Positions 1-8,764 of a DNA stretch of 64,000 nt are shown piece after piece; the first letter of the stretch is position 1; each line of letters starts with the position of its first letter. The position numbers and the translations under genes are program-made. The notes below the pieces were generated by a model that saw nothing but the letters and a program-made list of their open reading frames with translations, had not been told where the DNA came from and made no database searches. The stretch is from Methylobacterium pseudosasicola (GTDB lineage Bacteria; Pseudomonadota; Alphaproteobacteria; Rhizobiales; Beijerinckiaceae): NCBI RefSeq assembly GCF_900114535.1, contig NZ_FOTK01000027.1:23227-87226 (forward strand), given 5' to 3'.

Positions 1-83
1 AATCGCCACTCGGCGCGCATCCCATGGACAGGCGTCGTTAAGCGATCCGCCCTACCCTCCGCGCACGTGCGGAACAAGGCCCG

Positions 84-1355
84 ATGCCTGCGATCGATCT
101 CAAAGACCTCGAACGGATCGTCACATCCAGTCCCGACAGGGACGACCCGGACGAAGGTTATCCCGACCGCCCCGCATCCTGGTGGGAGGCGGCCACGGAT
201 GCTGATTTGATTCAGGCGGTGCGCCGTGCCGCCGCACGAGCCGCTGCCCTCCCCGACCCGGCCCTGGCCGGGCGAGCGACCGGCACCGGGAGCAAGCCTG
301 GCGAGGCATCCGGGTCGCCCGGCACACCGCTGGACCTCGCGCTGGCGCGCCTCGCGCGGGCGGATCGCTCGCCAAGGCCCGGGGAGTGGGTCGCGGCGCG
401 CTTGTCGACGTGCCTCCTGCTGCTCGAGGACGGCGACTTTGACGGCGCGCGGCAGATGGCCTTGCAGGCGTCCGCGATAGCCGGGGGGACCGAAAACGCC
501 GCTGGCGCCCGTACCAAGGACCTGGTCCGCCGGATAGGCGTATGCGCGAGCGCCCTCGGGGAGACCCGACCCCGCCTGCGGCTCTTCCCGTTGCCGAGGA
601 TGGTCGCGAGCGCGATGCCCGTGCCGGAGACGCCGACGCTCGATCGCCTGATGGACCTGGACGGGACCACCACGAGCTTCGCCGTTTCAGCCCAGCCCGT
701 CGGCACCGGCGACATCGCGCCCCACGTGCTGCCGAATATGTGCGATCGGCACATGGCGGCGGCGGGGGATGCCTGCAGGCGGGCCCTCGCCGACGCCGCG
801 CATTCCGCCGCTCCGTTGTCGACCGTGCTCCACTGCGTCGGCGCGATCGAAGCCTACGCCAACCTGGCGAGGCTGTTCCTGGCCGCCGTGGACGATCCGC
901 GGCGCACGCCCCCGGCCGGGTCGGATTGCGAGGCCAACGGAGCCAAGCGTGGGGTTCGGAACCAGGCCGAGGGATTGCGCCGGCTCTACCGCCAGCTGTC
1001 GGGCGGCGAGCCGATGGACCAGGCGCTCGCCACCGAGGTGAAGCTCCTCATCGAGCTGAGGCACCTGCTGGTCCACGCCGACACGAGGTTGGGTGGCGAC
1101 GCCGCCCCGACGACGCAGCGCACGCGGGACTTGCTGGCCGGGCTGGAACGGTTCGCGACGCCAATGCCGGGACCGCCCCTCATGATCGACCGTATTCTCA
1201 CCCCGGGCTTGGCGCTCTGGGCGATCGGCGTGTCGGCTCGGTTGCAGGATGCGTACCGTGCGGCATGGAAAACCGGGAGGCCGACGTTTCCCGACGAGCG
1301 GGAAACCGGCGATGTCCCGCAGGAGCCGGCGCCCCGCCAGATCAACGCGGGGTAG
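84..1355 (+). CDS. hypothetical protein, possible HEPN-type domain
   Basis: A 423-residue protein that I do not recognise as a whole. The N-terminal half is charged and Ala-rich with low complexity. The C-terminal half is helical and carries an R-x4-H motif (RHLLVH, residues 326-331) at the end of a long helix. That is the arrangement of the HEPN nuclease superfamily, where Rx4-6H is the catalytic motif of many toxin and defence RNases. An upstream helix with EAYANLARLF fits the usual acidic/polar partner position. There is no signal peptide or membrane segment. The start at 84 follows a weak purine stretch and the true start could lie further in. The 3' end overlaps the convergent gene at 1342-1677 by 14 bases. 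The HEPN reading rests on the motif alone. Confidence 0.55.
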   Translation: MPAIDLKDLERIVTSSPDRDDPDEGYPDRPASWWEAATDADLIQAVRRAAARAAALPDPALAGRATGTGSKPGEASGSPGTPLDLALARLARADRSPRPGEWVAARLSTCLLLLEDGDFDGARQMALQASAIAGGTENAAGARTKDLVRRIGVCASALGETRPRLRLFPLPRMVASAMPVPETPTLDRLMDLDGTTTSFAVSAQPVGTGDIAPHVLPNMCDRHMAAAGDACRRALADAAHSAAPLSTVLHCVGAIEAYANLARLFLAAVDDPRRTPPAGSDCEANGAKRGVRNQAEGLRRLYRQLSGGEPMDQALATEVKLLIELRHLLVHADTRLGGDAAPTTQRTRDLLAGLERFATPMPGPPLMIDRILTPGLALWAIGVSARLQDAYRAAWKTGRPTFPDERETGDVPQEPAPRQINAG

Positions 1356-1677
1356 CGGACGGCGCCGCATCTGGATCCTCGGCTGACCCGGGTTCGTGTC
1401 CCGGGGACTGGGCGTCGCCGATCGGCGGCACCGGCCCCGTCGGTGCCCCGGGCGGCGCCGGGATCTCGCGCCATTCCGGGCCGTAGGTCAGGAAAAGCCG
1501 CCCCTGTCCGGCGACCTGGATCAACCGCCTGTCCGGGTCGAAGAGGACCAGTCCCGGGACCTTGTACACGCTCCAGATAGTGGCATCCGCGCCAGTCGAT
1601 TGAAGGTAGCCGGACATCGGCGGCCTTGTCTTGTTCCGCGGCAAGCGGGCGCGGTAGAGGATCGATCGACGTGTCAT
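1342..1677 (-). CDS. hypothetical protein
   Basis: A 111-residue protein read from ATG at 1677. The open frame continues upstream, but that part is Arg/Pro-rich and looks non-coding, so the shorter start was chosen. The centre (residues about 20-65) has regular hydrophobic spacing typical of a small beta-rich domain (VPGLVLFDPDRRLIQVAG). The tail is Pro/Gly/Ala-rich and probably disordered. It converges on the gene ending at 1355 and overlaps it slightly. No family was recognised. Confidence 0.4.
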   Translation of the reverse strand: MTRRSILYRARLPRNKTRPPMSGYLQSTGADATIWSVYKVPGLVLFDPDRRLIQVAGQGRLFLTYGPEWREIPAPPGAPTGPVPPIGDAQSPGHEPGSAEDPDAAPSATPR

Positions 1678-2146
1678 CTTAGGCCTCGGCTTCGCTCTTC
1701 GGGAAGCGTCCGACGGATGGATGAAAGCCACAACGCGGCGATCGCGTCGCGGCCGCTCGGCACCGCGCCGGCGACCCTCGCCGGGGGGTGACGGACACGG
1801 CCGGCACTTGGGTCGGCGTGGCGGCTCGGCGCCGACGAGCCCGGGCCGCCGGGTTCCCAAGCTGCTCCGACGCAGCCGATCGAGGGATTCGACCGGCGGA
1901 TCGACCCCGCTCCCGTTCCGGGGCGGGGGCCGAGCGACGACAGGGGAATCGGCTGGGACAGCTTTCGCGCCGTCGCGGCGACGGGCGGACCGCACGTTGC
2001 CAGCCTTCAGCCGATTCGGCACCGGCTGGTCGACCCCGAACCAGCGCTGGCCGGCAGGGCGCAGTGACACTTCCATCATCGGACCGCGTACGCGCTCCCG
2101 CCCGGCTCATGCAGGGGGGCGGACAATCGGTCCGGTGGGCCAAGAC

Positions 2147-2187
2147 CGTCATGGACGCACCGCGAAATGCCTGGTGCGTCCATGACG
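2147..2187. repeat. 15-bp perfect inverted repeat (long hairpin)
   Basis: The arms 2147-2161 and 2173-2187 are exact reverse complements (CGTCATGGACGCACC) around an 11-base loop. No T-run follows on either strand, so a simple intrinsic terminator is unlikely. It could be a protein-binding site, a recombination site for the nearby serine recombinase, or a remnant of a transposon end. Confidence 0.7.
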
Positions 2188-2427
2188 ATCCAAAGGCCCG
2201 AAAGCGAGCGTGCGAGAACCGCCGTGGGCAGGTCGGGGCGGCCGTCCTCGACGATATGACCCACCGGCGCGGTCGGTCCCGCGGTCGCATCGCCCGAGAG
2301 ACTTCGTGCCGTCCGGACCGTCCGTCCACGCATTCCACAGGCCGCCCGGCGCGGCCCGGTCGACGGCCCGGCGATCGATCTATACAATAACGACATCCCT
2401 GCATTTTGATCTGGCGACCGCCGCCTC

Positions 2428-2642
2428 GGCTGGCGTCGTCGGCCTGTCGATCGACCGGCCGCCCACCGAGCGCCGACGCCGTCACGGCGTCCCCCCAACC
2501 ATCGATCGACCGGCCAGCCGCCGCCCGAGCGGCGGCTGGCGTCGCCGGCCTGTCGATCGACCGGCCCCCCGCCGAGCGCCGGCGCCGTCGCGACGTCTCA
2601 CGCCAACCACCGATCGACAGGCCAAGCCGCCATCCGGGCGGC
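2428..2642. repeat. two tandem copies of a ~106-bp repeat
   Basis: Copy 1 begins at 2428 and copy 2 at 2534, each starting GGCTGGCGTCG. Both contain TGTCGATCGACCGGCC followed by an Arg-codon-like GC tract and a second (C)ATCGATCGACCGGCC-type motif. Copy 2 has several substitutions and a small insertion. The repeated CGATCGACCGG cores lie about 50 bases apart. The function is unknown. Confidence 0.65.
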
Positions 2643-2716
2643 GGTCGAGTCGTGCGGCGGCGGCCGACGCATGTCCGAACCCGGATTCCCCCCACTGCAT
2701 CACAAGAGGAGCGATC

Positions 2717-2923
2717 ATGCGCCATGCCCCTTTGAAGGCCATCGACCAAGGGGGGTCGGCGGCCGACGAGACGATCATCCTTCATCCGTCCGTGCAGGCT
2801 TTCCTGGAGGCACTGGCGGCCTGGCGTTTCCGAAGGGCGGTCGCGGAGGCGGATCGTCGCCCCGGCCCCGATGTCGCTTCGTCCGGCACGCGGCGCAGCC
2901 GACCGGACGGCAGGACCGTCTGA
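2717..2923 (+). CDS. small hypothetical protein
   Basis: A 68-residue ORF from ATG 2717, preceded by a good ribosome-binding site (AAGAGGAG, about 5 bases upstream). The N-terminus APLKAIDQGG and central helix VQAFLEALAAWRFRRAV look like a folded small protein. The C-terminus is Arg/Ser-rich. It sits just before the serine recombinase on the same strand. A related N-terminus (PLKATD) is readable after the recombinase at 5504, so the two small ORFs may be copies flanking it. No known family. Confidence 0.4.
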   Translation: MRHAPLKAIDQGGSAADETIILHPSVQAFLEALAAWRFRRAVAEADRRPGPDVASSGTRRSRPDGRTV

Positions 2924-3087
2924 TCGTCCGTCGAACCCGCGACTCCCGATATGCAAAGTACTCGTAAATATAAGACTGGACTTGTTCCAGATGTTTCGAG
3001 ATCCATTCTTCGGCCCGACTCGGGCCATGGACAGGCGATCACCCGATCGACTTGTCGCCTCACGGAGTAATCGCGAGTATCGCCATC

Positions 3088-5448
3088 ATGAGTTGCTTGA
3101 GCATCCGCCACGCTGAACGCGGCGACGGCGCCATCGTTCTGAATTCGCGTCACGAGGATGGCGCGCCTGCCCTGCGCGAGAAGCTGCTCGAGAGCGTGCC
3201 GCGCTCGCTGCGGCTGCCCGCGAGGAAGGCGACCCTGGACGTGGGCGGCCCCAAGATCGCGCTCGTCTACACGCGCTATTCCACGTCCGGCCAGAACCAG
3301 ATGAGCACGGCGAGGCAGCTGGAGGATACCGCGGGCTACGCGAAGCTCGTCGGCTTCCAGATCCCGAACGACGGCGTGTACTCCGACGAGGAGCGAAGCG
3401 GCTTCTTCATGACCGGGCGCGAAGAGCTCGAAAGGATGTTGGCGCGCGTGAAGGCGGGCGGCATCCACGCGATCCTGATCGGCGACTCGTCGCGCCTGGC
3501 GCGGGATTTCGTCGACCTGGGCTGGCTGTTCAAGACCCTGCGCCGGCAGCGCGTCGAGCTGCACACGGCCCAGGGCGGGAAAATGGACATGGCGCAGGTC
3601 GCCATGCACGGTTACGTGAACCATCAGCAGGTCGACACCCTCGTCCACAACACGCGGCACGCCCGCAGGTCGATGGTCGCGGAGCTCCGGATCCCCTGGG
3701 GCGCGCGCAACTTCGGTTACGTCAAGAGCGCGAGGGGCCGGGGCCACGTGGAGCCCGACCCCGTGGAGAAGGGGATCGTCAAGGAGATCTTCCGGCTCGC
3801 CGCCCTGGATCTGGGCCGCGCCCGGATCGCGGCCATCCTCAACGAGCGTAATCAGATGGGGCGGCGCAAGACGCCGTGGACCGCGGATGCGGTCGGCCGG
3901 GTCCTGAACAACGTCCTGTACCGGGGCATCATCCTGTATGGCCGGTACATCTACACGAAGGATTCGGAAGGCAATTACAGCCGCGAGGCCGCGCCCGAGG
4001 ACGCGTGGGTCATCGCCTACGCCGAGCACCTCGCGATCGTCGACGATGTCGTTTGGGAGGCAGCGCGCCCGAAGCGGCGCACGGCCCGGACGGACGGCGA
4101 GCCAAAGTCGGCGCGCGGCCAGTTCCTGCTGTCCGAGCTGGTCCGGTGCCCGACGTGCGACCGGCACATGGTCTGCATGGGCGGGCGGCCGAGCCGCTTC
4201 GTGTGCTCCGGACACAACTACAACAAGTCGTGCGCCAACGCCCGCAGCTGGGACATGGGCTGGGTCGAGACGGGGGTCCTGCGCCTCCTGGCGGGGGTCC
4301 TCGACGACGCCTCGCTCTACGCGCCCTACCTCGCGCGCCTCGGCGCCGAGGCGGCCCGGGCTGCGTCCGACGCGGCCTCGCGGCGCGACGGGCTGGTCCG
4401 CCAGCGCGACGCGCTGGAGGCGGAGCTCGTGGCCAGCTTCGACGACGCCTACACCGAGGGGCTCGAGAAGCACATCGTCCTCAAGATCCGCAAGGGCAAG
4501 CAGGCGAAGGTCGACGCGATCAACGGGAAGCTGGCGGAGATCGGGTCCCCGCGCGTGGTCATCGACGTCGCCCGTCGCGTCGAGGAGCTCGGCGGGTTGG
4601 CGAGCGCCCTCCGGGAACTCTCGGGCGAGGGTGCGATCGACCTCGGGACGCCGCAGGGCGAGGAGCTTGCGGGCGCGATCCGGGCGCTGATCCGTCGCGT
4701 GGTCCCGACGCCGGACCCGGGCTCGCACGGCGTCCATATCGAGCTCGCCCTCGCCGAGCTCGGATTCTACGATCCCGGCACGCCGGCCGACGTGGGGCCG
4801 GTCCGGATCGTCCGGGGCGCGCACGTGCCGCCCAGCCGCGAGGAGCAGAGCCGGCGGCGGGGGCTGGAGGAGGCCGAGCGGCACCTGGCGTCCGGCGCCT
4901 GCAGCCTGGACCGGGCGACCTGGGCCGCGATCCGGCACCTCGTCCCGGACGAGGCGGTCGGCATGCTCGACGGAAGGCGGAGGGGCGCCGAGGCGCTGGT
5001 CGAGGTCATGCTCCTCGCCCTGAGGCTCCGTCGCGCGGCGACGGACCTCCCGGACCGGTACGGCAGCCCGGAGGCGCGAAGGAAAGCGATCAAGCGCTTC
5101 GTCCGGTCGGGGTGGTGGGCCCGCGTGGCGACGGTGTTGGGAGACGAGGCGCCGCACCTGCTCGACGGCATCGACCCCCGGCGCTTCGACTACGTGGCGC
5201 GGCCCGGGATGTCGGCCAGGGACGGCTCCGGCAAGAAGAGGCCGCGCCGGAACATGGGCATCGTGGTGGCCATGCTCTCGCGTCCCCGCGGCGCGACCCT
5301 CCCCGAGATCGCGGCCGAGACCGGGCAGGCGAACCGCGCCATCCGCGTGGCGATCTCGCGGCTCCGCTGCCGCCGCGGCTTCCGCATCACCAAGGCCCGG
5401 CGACCGGACGGTCTGAACGCCTGGCTCGCGGACAAGGCGGCGCGTTGA
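3088..5448 (+). CDS. large serine recombinase (resolvase/Recombinase/Zn-ribbon, DUF3489-like tail)
   Basis: A site-specific recombinase of the large serine family, 786 residues from ATG 3088 (a TTG at 3052 is possible). The resolvase domain covers about residues 55-210, with the nucleophile Ser65 in YTRYST and the later Arg-bearing motif GDSSRLARD. A Recombinase domain (about 215-320, motif ILNERNQMGRRKTPWTADAV) and a zinc beta-ribbon with CPTC at about 354 and further Cys near 377-384 follow. The middle is coiled-coil-rich (about 410-480). The last 60 residues (about 722-780) resemble a DUF3489 winged helix (RGATLPEIAAETG). Such enzymes move phages, ICEs or islands between att sites. No phage genes are visible. 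A 14-bp hairpin follows the stop. Confidence 0.92.
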   Translation: MSCLSIRHAERGDGAIVLNSRHEDGAPALREKLLESVPRSLRLPARKATLDVGGPKIALVYTRYSTSGQNQMSTARQLEDTAGYAKLVGFQIPNDGVYSDEERSGFFMTGREELERMLARVKAGGIHAILIGDSSRLARDFVDLGWLFKTLRRQRVELHTAQGGKMDMAQVAMHGYVNHQQVDTLVHNTRHARRSMVAELRIPWGARNFGYVKSARGRGHVEPDPVEKGIVKEIFRLAALDLGRARIAAILNERNQMGRRKTPWTADAVGRVLNNVLYRGIILYGRYIYTKDSEGNYSREAAPEDAWVIAYAEHLAIVDDVVWEAARPKRRTARTDGEPKSARGQFLLSELVRCPTCDRHMVCMGGRPSRFVCSGHNYNKSCANARSWDMGWVETGVLRLLAGVLDDASLYAPYLARLGAEAARAASDAASRRDGLVRQRDALEAELVASFDDAYTEGLEKHIVLKIRKGKQAKVDAINGKLAEIGSPRVVIDVARRVEELGGLASALRELSGEGAIDLGTPQGEELAGAIRALIRRVVPTPDPGSHGVHIELALAELGFYDPGTPADVGPVRIVRGAHVPPSREEQSRRRGLEEAERHLASGACSLDRATWAAIRHLVPDEAVGMLDGRRRGAEALVEVMLLALRLRRAATDLPDRYGSPEARRKAIKRFVRSGWWARVATVLGDEAPHLLDGIDPRRFDYVARPGMSARDGSGKKRPRRNMGIVVAMLSRPRGATLPEIAAETGQANRAIRVAISRLRCRRGFRITKARRPDGLNAWLADKAAR

Positions 5449-5466
5449 AACCTCGGCGCGCAACCA

Positions 5467-5500
5467 TGGCCCCGCCGTCCGCACCGGGACGGCGGGGCCA
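5467..5500 (+). terminator. hairpin after the recombinase gene
   Basis: The 14-base arms 5467-5480 (TGGCCCCGCCGTCC) and 5487-5500 pair perfectly around a 6-base loop, 19 bases after the recombinase stop. There is no clear U-run, so it may be a weak terminator or an mRNA-stabilising stem. Confidence 0.55.
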
Positions 5501-5503
5501 CCC

Positions 5504-5626
5504 TTGAAGGCCACCGACCCCGCCACGACCCGAACGATCCTGCCCGACGGTTGCCGGGGCGCCGGGACTGGCCGCGCGGGGTCGCCCGACGATGATGCTC
5601 CCGGATCGCGGCCTTTCCCGATCTAA
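5504..5626 (+). CDS. possible small ORF related to the one at 2717
   Basis: A 40-residue frame starting at TTG 5504, beginning LKATDPATTRTILPDG. Its start resembles the N-terminus of the ORF at 2717 (PLKAIDQGG...TIILHP), suggesting a duplicated and truncated gene on the far side of the recombinase. It has no good ribosome-binding site, because the terminator hairpin lies directly upstream. It is probably a remnant. Confidence 0.2.
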   Translation: MKATDPATTRTILPDGCRGAGTGRAGSPDDDAPGSRPFPI

Positions 5627-5689
5627 GCAAGTCTTCGTCAATGCATCCACAAGACAGGCATTGCCAGGCAATCCAAATCGGCGATTCTG

Positions 5690-5718
5690 TTGATTTTGAA
5701 ACTCAAGACCAGTATAAT
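5690..5718 (+). promoter_or_regulatory. sigma-70-type promoter for the phosphoesterase/AAA+ module
   Basis: TTGATT (5690-5695), a 17-base spacer and TATAAT (5713-5718) form a near-consensus sigma-70 promoter. It sits in an unusually AT-rich patch (about 5632-5735). It points at the metallophosphoesterase start (6157), which would give a leader of about 430 bases. No other gene start lies between. Confidence 0.55.
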
Positions 5719-6156
5719 AACCAAGCTCAACGCACAAAGAGTGGCCCGGTCGAGAAGATCGACGGCCAGCCTCGCCCAAGTCCTCGGGCGGTGGCCGCCA
5801 ACGAATGCGCGACGCGGTACGCCGCGCCCGTAGCTCGGGCGTGCCGCCCGCCTCGTGCGGGACGGGTCGTCCCGGCTAGGTCCGTCGAGGTCGCCGGGCT
5901 CGGTTCGGTGGGCGTTCCCTTGGAAGCTCCGTCACGGCCGGACCCGCGTTCGCCGGGCCGCGATCCCCCCGGGAAGGCCTGAAGCTCCCGACCCGTGGGG
6001 ACCGCGTGGCATCGCGGGGCCTTCCAGCGCTGCGCGTGTCCGGCGCCTGCCGACCGCCGGGCGCGTCGACCGGGGCGGCCATCGCCGACCTCGCCTTCCT
6101 TCCACCGTGTCCTGACCGAGGCGGCGTCGACCGGCGCCGCGAAAGGAGTCGTGCGC
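5719..6156 (+). other. long leader or intergenic stretch
   Basis: About 440 bases between the promoter at 5690-5718 and the phosphoesterase ATG. Open frames here are Arg/Pro-rich with no motifs. Several GC-rich inverted stretches could fold, but I cannot assign a riboswitch class. If transcription starts near 5725, all of this is 5' leader. Confidence 0.35.
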
Positions 6157-6939
6157 ATGCGCTTCTGGATCTTCTCCGACCTGCACCGCGGAGGCACCGC
6201 GCCGTGGACGCCGCCGGCCGTGCCCGAGGCCGACGTCGCCCTGGTCGCCGGGGACGTCGGCGAGGGCGTCGAGACCTCGCTCGCGTGGCTGGCGCGGACC
6301 ATCCGCCCGCACATGCGGGTGGCCTTCGTCGCGGGCAACCACGAATACTATCGTGGATGCCTCGGCTCGGAGCTGGCGCGCGGCCGGGCCGCGGCGGCCC
6401 GTCTCGGCATTGATTTCCTCGAGGACGAGGTCACCTGGATCGGCGACGTGGCCGTCGCGGGCTGCACACTGTGGACCGACTATCGGCTCGACGGCGACGA
6501 CCGCGTCGCGGCGTCCATGGCCGCCGCCGGACGGATGCTCAACGATCACCGGCTGATCGACCGCGCGCGCCGGCCGCGGCGCGAGCCGTTCCTGCCCGAG
6601 GATGCCGCCGCGCTCCATCGCGCGAGCCGCGCCCGGCTGGAGTCCCTCGTCCACGAGCGAGCCTGGACAGCGGCGCGGGCCCGGGTCGTCGTCACCCACC
6701 ACGCGCCCGCCGCCGCCTCGCTCGATCCGGCATTCGCCGGCAAGCCGCTCAACCCTGCCTTCGGCTCGCGGCTCGAGGGCCTCGTCGACCGGATCGGGGC
6801 CGAACTGTGGGTGCACGGCCACGTGCACGCGAGCCGGGACCACCGCATCGGCCGGGCGCGCGTCGTCTGCAACCCCAAGGGCTACGGCGCCGAGAACCCG
6901 GCTTTCGACCCCGGCCTGGTCATCGACCTGTCCGCCTGA
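6157..6939 (+). CDS. metallophosphoesterase, catalytically intact
   Basis: A 260-residue calcineurin-like phosphoesterase from ATG 6157, with GGAG 9-12 bases upstream. All metal-binding motifs are present in order: SDLH (residues 7-10), AGDV, GNHE, THHAP and GHVH near the C-terminus. It should therefore bind two metals and hydrolyse phosphomonoesters, phosphodiesters or nucleotides; the substrate is unknown. There is no signal peptide, so it is cytoplasmic. It is the first gene of a tight cluster: the AAA+ gene starts 31 bases later and a degenerate paralogue follows that. The C-terminal DPGLVIDL is shared with the degenerate copy, showing common descent. Confidence 0.88.
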   Translation: MRFWIFSDLHRGGTAPWTPPAVPEADVALVAGDVGEGVETSLAWLARTIRPHMRVAFVAGNHEYYRGCLGSELARGRAAAARLGIDFLEDEVTWIGDVAVAGCTLWTDYRLDGDDRVAASMAAAGRMLNDHRLIDRARRPRREPFLPEDAAALHRASRARLESLVHERAWTAARARVVVTHHAPAAASLDPAFAGKPLNPAFGSRLEGLVDRIGAELWVHGHVHASRDHRIGRARVVCNPKGYGAENPAFDPGLVIDLSA

Positions 6940-6970
6940 TCCGGGGCAGCGCCCCGCTCCGAGCCGCCGC

Positions 6971-8764
6971 ATGGAGGTCCCCTTGGAAACAGTGCCCCCC
7001 GCGGTCGCGCGCGCGATCGTGCTCAGACACCTTCCGCGGGCCCTGCGCGCCGCCCTCGACCGCGAGGCCGCGAACGGCCCGCTGCCGGCGGAGCTCGCCG
7101 CCGATGCCGAGCTGATCCTCCCAGGCCTCGGCGTGACCCTCGCCAGGTGGATCGACGACAACGTCGGCGTCTGCCCGGGCCTGTCGGGTTGGCTCGACGA
7201 CGCCGGCCCGCACGCGGAGCCCGCCCCCCACGCCGCGGGGGGCGATCCGGCGGGGAGCGGGCTCGCCACGCTGGACCGGGCGGCGGCCGAGCGGGACGAC
7301 CCGGCCCTGCGCGAGATCTCGGACGCGCTCGTCATGCTCGGCGGGCAGGATCGGCTGGCGACGCTCGCCGGCCGTGCCGCGGCCGCGGCTTGGGCTTGCC
7401 TCGACCGGATACCGGAGGCGCAGGCTCGGCTCCACCAACTCGGGCTCGCGGCCGCCGGACCGCCGGAGGACGACCACGCCCTCCATCCCCCATGGCCCGC
7501 CCTCGCCGCCTCCGGGCGGCCGGTACGTCGAACGGAGGGCGCAGCGCAAGAGGCCACGGCGGAAGAGGGCGCGCCGGAGGCCGGGGCCAAGTGGCGCGCG
7601 GCGATCGATGACGCCCTCGCCGACCTGCGCCGGGACGCATGCCTGCTCGCCGTCGGCCTGTCGGCCATGGCGGCGGGATGCCCGCGGCGGACCTGGCACG
7701 TCGACACCCTGGCGCAGGCGGCGATCGATCACGGGCGGTCCGTCACGCACCCTCTGACGCACTGGGCCGTGCGGGAGGCCCGGCAATCCTTCGAGGGGGA
7801 CGCCAAGGCGGAGATCGAGGAACTGCGCGAACTGGTCCGGGCGCTCGAGGCTCCCCCGACCCCTGAGCCCGGGCCGGACGCAATCGCAGTCCCGCCGGGC
7901 CACGTCCTCGTCTGTCCGGCCCTGCCGGCCAAGGGCGCCGCCAAGGCGAAGGACATCGCGCGCGGCTACGAGCATGCGATCGGCCGGCCGTTGCCCCTGG
8001 TCCCGACCCCGGACATCGGACGGGCCCACGTGGCGCTCACGACCGAGTTCCCCCACGCCCGGGAGGCGATCGGCGCCGTCCTCGGCGCGTTCTTCGGGAG
8101 GGCCCATGTCCGAGCGCGCCCGCTGCTCCTGGCGGGGCCGCCGGGTGCCGGCAAGACGCGTTTCGTGCGCCGACTCGGCGAGGCGCTCGGCGTCGGCGTA
8201 TACCGGGTCGACGGCGCGAACGACTCGGGCGGCAGCTTCGGCGGCACCGAGCGGCGGTGGTACTCGTCGGAGCCATGCCGGCCATTCATGGCGATCGCCA
8301 GGCACCGGCAAGCCAACCCAATCGTGCTCGTCGACGAGATCGACAAGGCGGCGACCCGGTCCGACTATGGACGACTTTGGGACGCGATGCTCCAGGCCCT
8401 CGACCCGGAGAACGCCTGTCGCTTCCCGGACCCGAGTCTGCAGCTCGAGCTGGACATCTCGTGGGCGAGCGTCGTGTCCACGGCCAATGATCCCTCGAAG
8501 CTGCCCGGCCCCCTTCTGGATCGGATGCGGATCATCCGGTTCCCCGAGCCCCGGGCGGAACATCTCGACGCGCTCCTGCCCGGGCTGCTCGCGGAGATCG
8601 CCGGGGAGGCTGGGCTCGACCCCCGGTTCCACCCCCCCCTCGACGGCGTGGAGCGGGCCGCGCTGCGCGCGCGGTGGCGGGGAGGCTCCGTACGCCGGCT
8701 GGGCCGAGCCGTCGAGGCGATCCTGCGCGTCCGCGACCGAGCCCAGGCCGGGAGGGCGCATTGA
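6971..8764 (+). CDS. Lon-like AAA+ ATPase without protease domain
   Basis: A 597-residue ATPase from ATG 6971. The first ~370 residues are an unassigned helical, Ala-rich region. The AAA+ core follows: Walker A GPPGAGKT (about 389-396), Walker B VLVDEID (about 451-457), sensor-1-like STAND and an arginine-finger/sensor segment LLDRMRII. The order and wording match the Lon ATPase domain (...DEIDK...LDPEN...TAN...LLDRM), but the protein ends about 60 residues later with no Ser-Lys protease domain. It is probably a remodelling or loading ATPase rather than a protease. Its stop overlaps the TTG start of the next gene by 4 bases (TTGA), so the two are translationally coupled. Confidence 0.85.
   Translation: MEVPLETVPPAVARAIVLRHLPRALRAALDREAANGPLPAELAADAELILPGLGVTLARWIDDNVGVCPGLSGWLDDAGPHAEPAPHAAGGDPAGSGLATLDRAAAERDDPALREISDALVMLGGQDRLATLAGRAAAAAWACLDRIPEAQARLHQLGLAAAGPPEDDHALHPPWPALAASGRPVRRTEGAAQEATAEEGAPEAGAKWRAAIDDALADLRRDACLLAVGLSAMAAGCPRRTWHVDTLAQAAIDHGRSVTHPLTHWAVREARQSFEGDAKAEIEELRELVRALEAPPTPEPGPDAIAVPPGHVLVCPALPAKGAAKAKDIARGYEHAIGRPLPLVPTPDIGRAHVALTTEFPHAREAIGAVLGAFFGRAHVRARPLLLAGPPGAGKTRFVRRLGEALGVGVYRVDGANDSGGSFGGTERRWYSSEPCRPFMAIARHRQANPIVLVDEIDKAATRSDYGRLWDAMLQALDPENACRFPDPSLQLELDISWASVVSTANDPSKLPGPLLDRMRIIRFPEPRAEHLDALLPGLLAEIAGEAGLDPRFHPPLDGVERAALRARWRGGSVRRLGRAVEAILRVRDRAQAGRAH

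Larger units (their letters stand above)
1678..2716. other. gene-poor, repeat-rich stretch
   Basis: About 1 kb in which every open frame is Arg/Pro/Ser-rich and shows no conserved motif. It holds the long hairpin at 2147-2187 and two copies of a 106-base repeat between 2428 and 2642, both rich in the palindrome CGATCG. I see no credible gene here before the small ORF at 2717. Confidence 0.5.

Noticed and set aside
22..3038. 13-base direct match (CCATGGACAGGCG) near 22 and 3026 as possible recombinase att sites
   Set aside because: Matches of this length are expected by chance in 64 kb, and the flanks do not extend.
2782..5526. 914-codon open frame antisense to the serine recombinase
   Set aside because: It is the complement of a clear recombinase gene, Arg/Ala/Asp-rich and without motifs; an effect of high GC.
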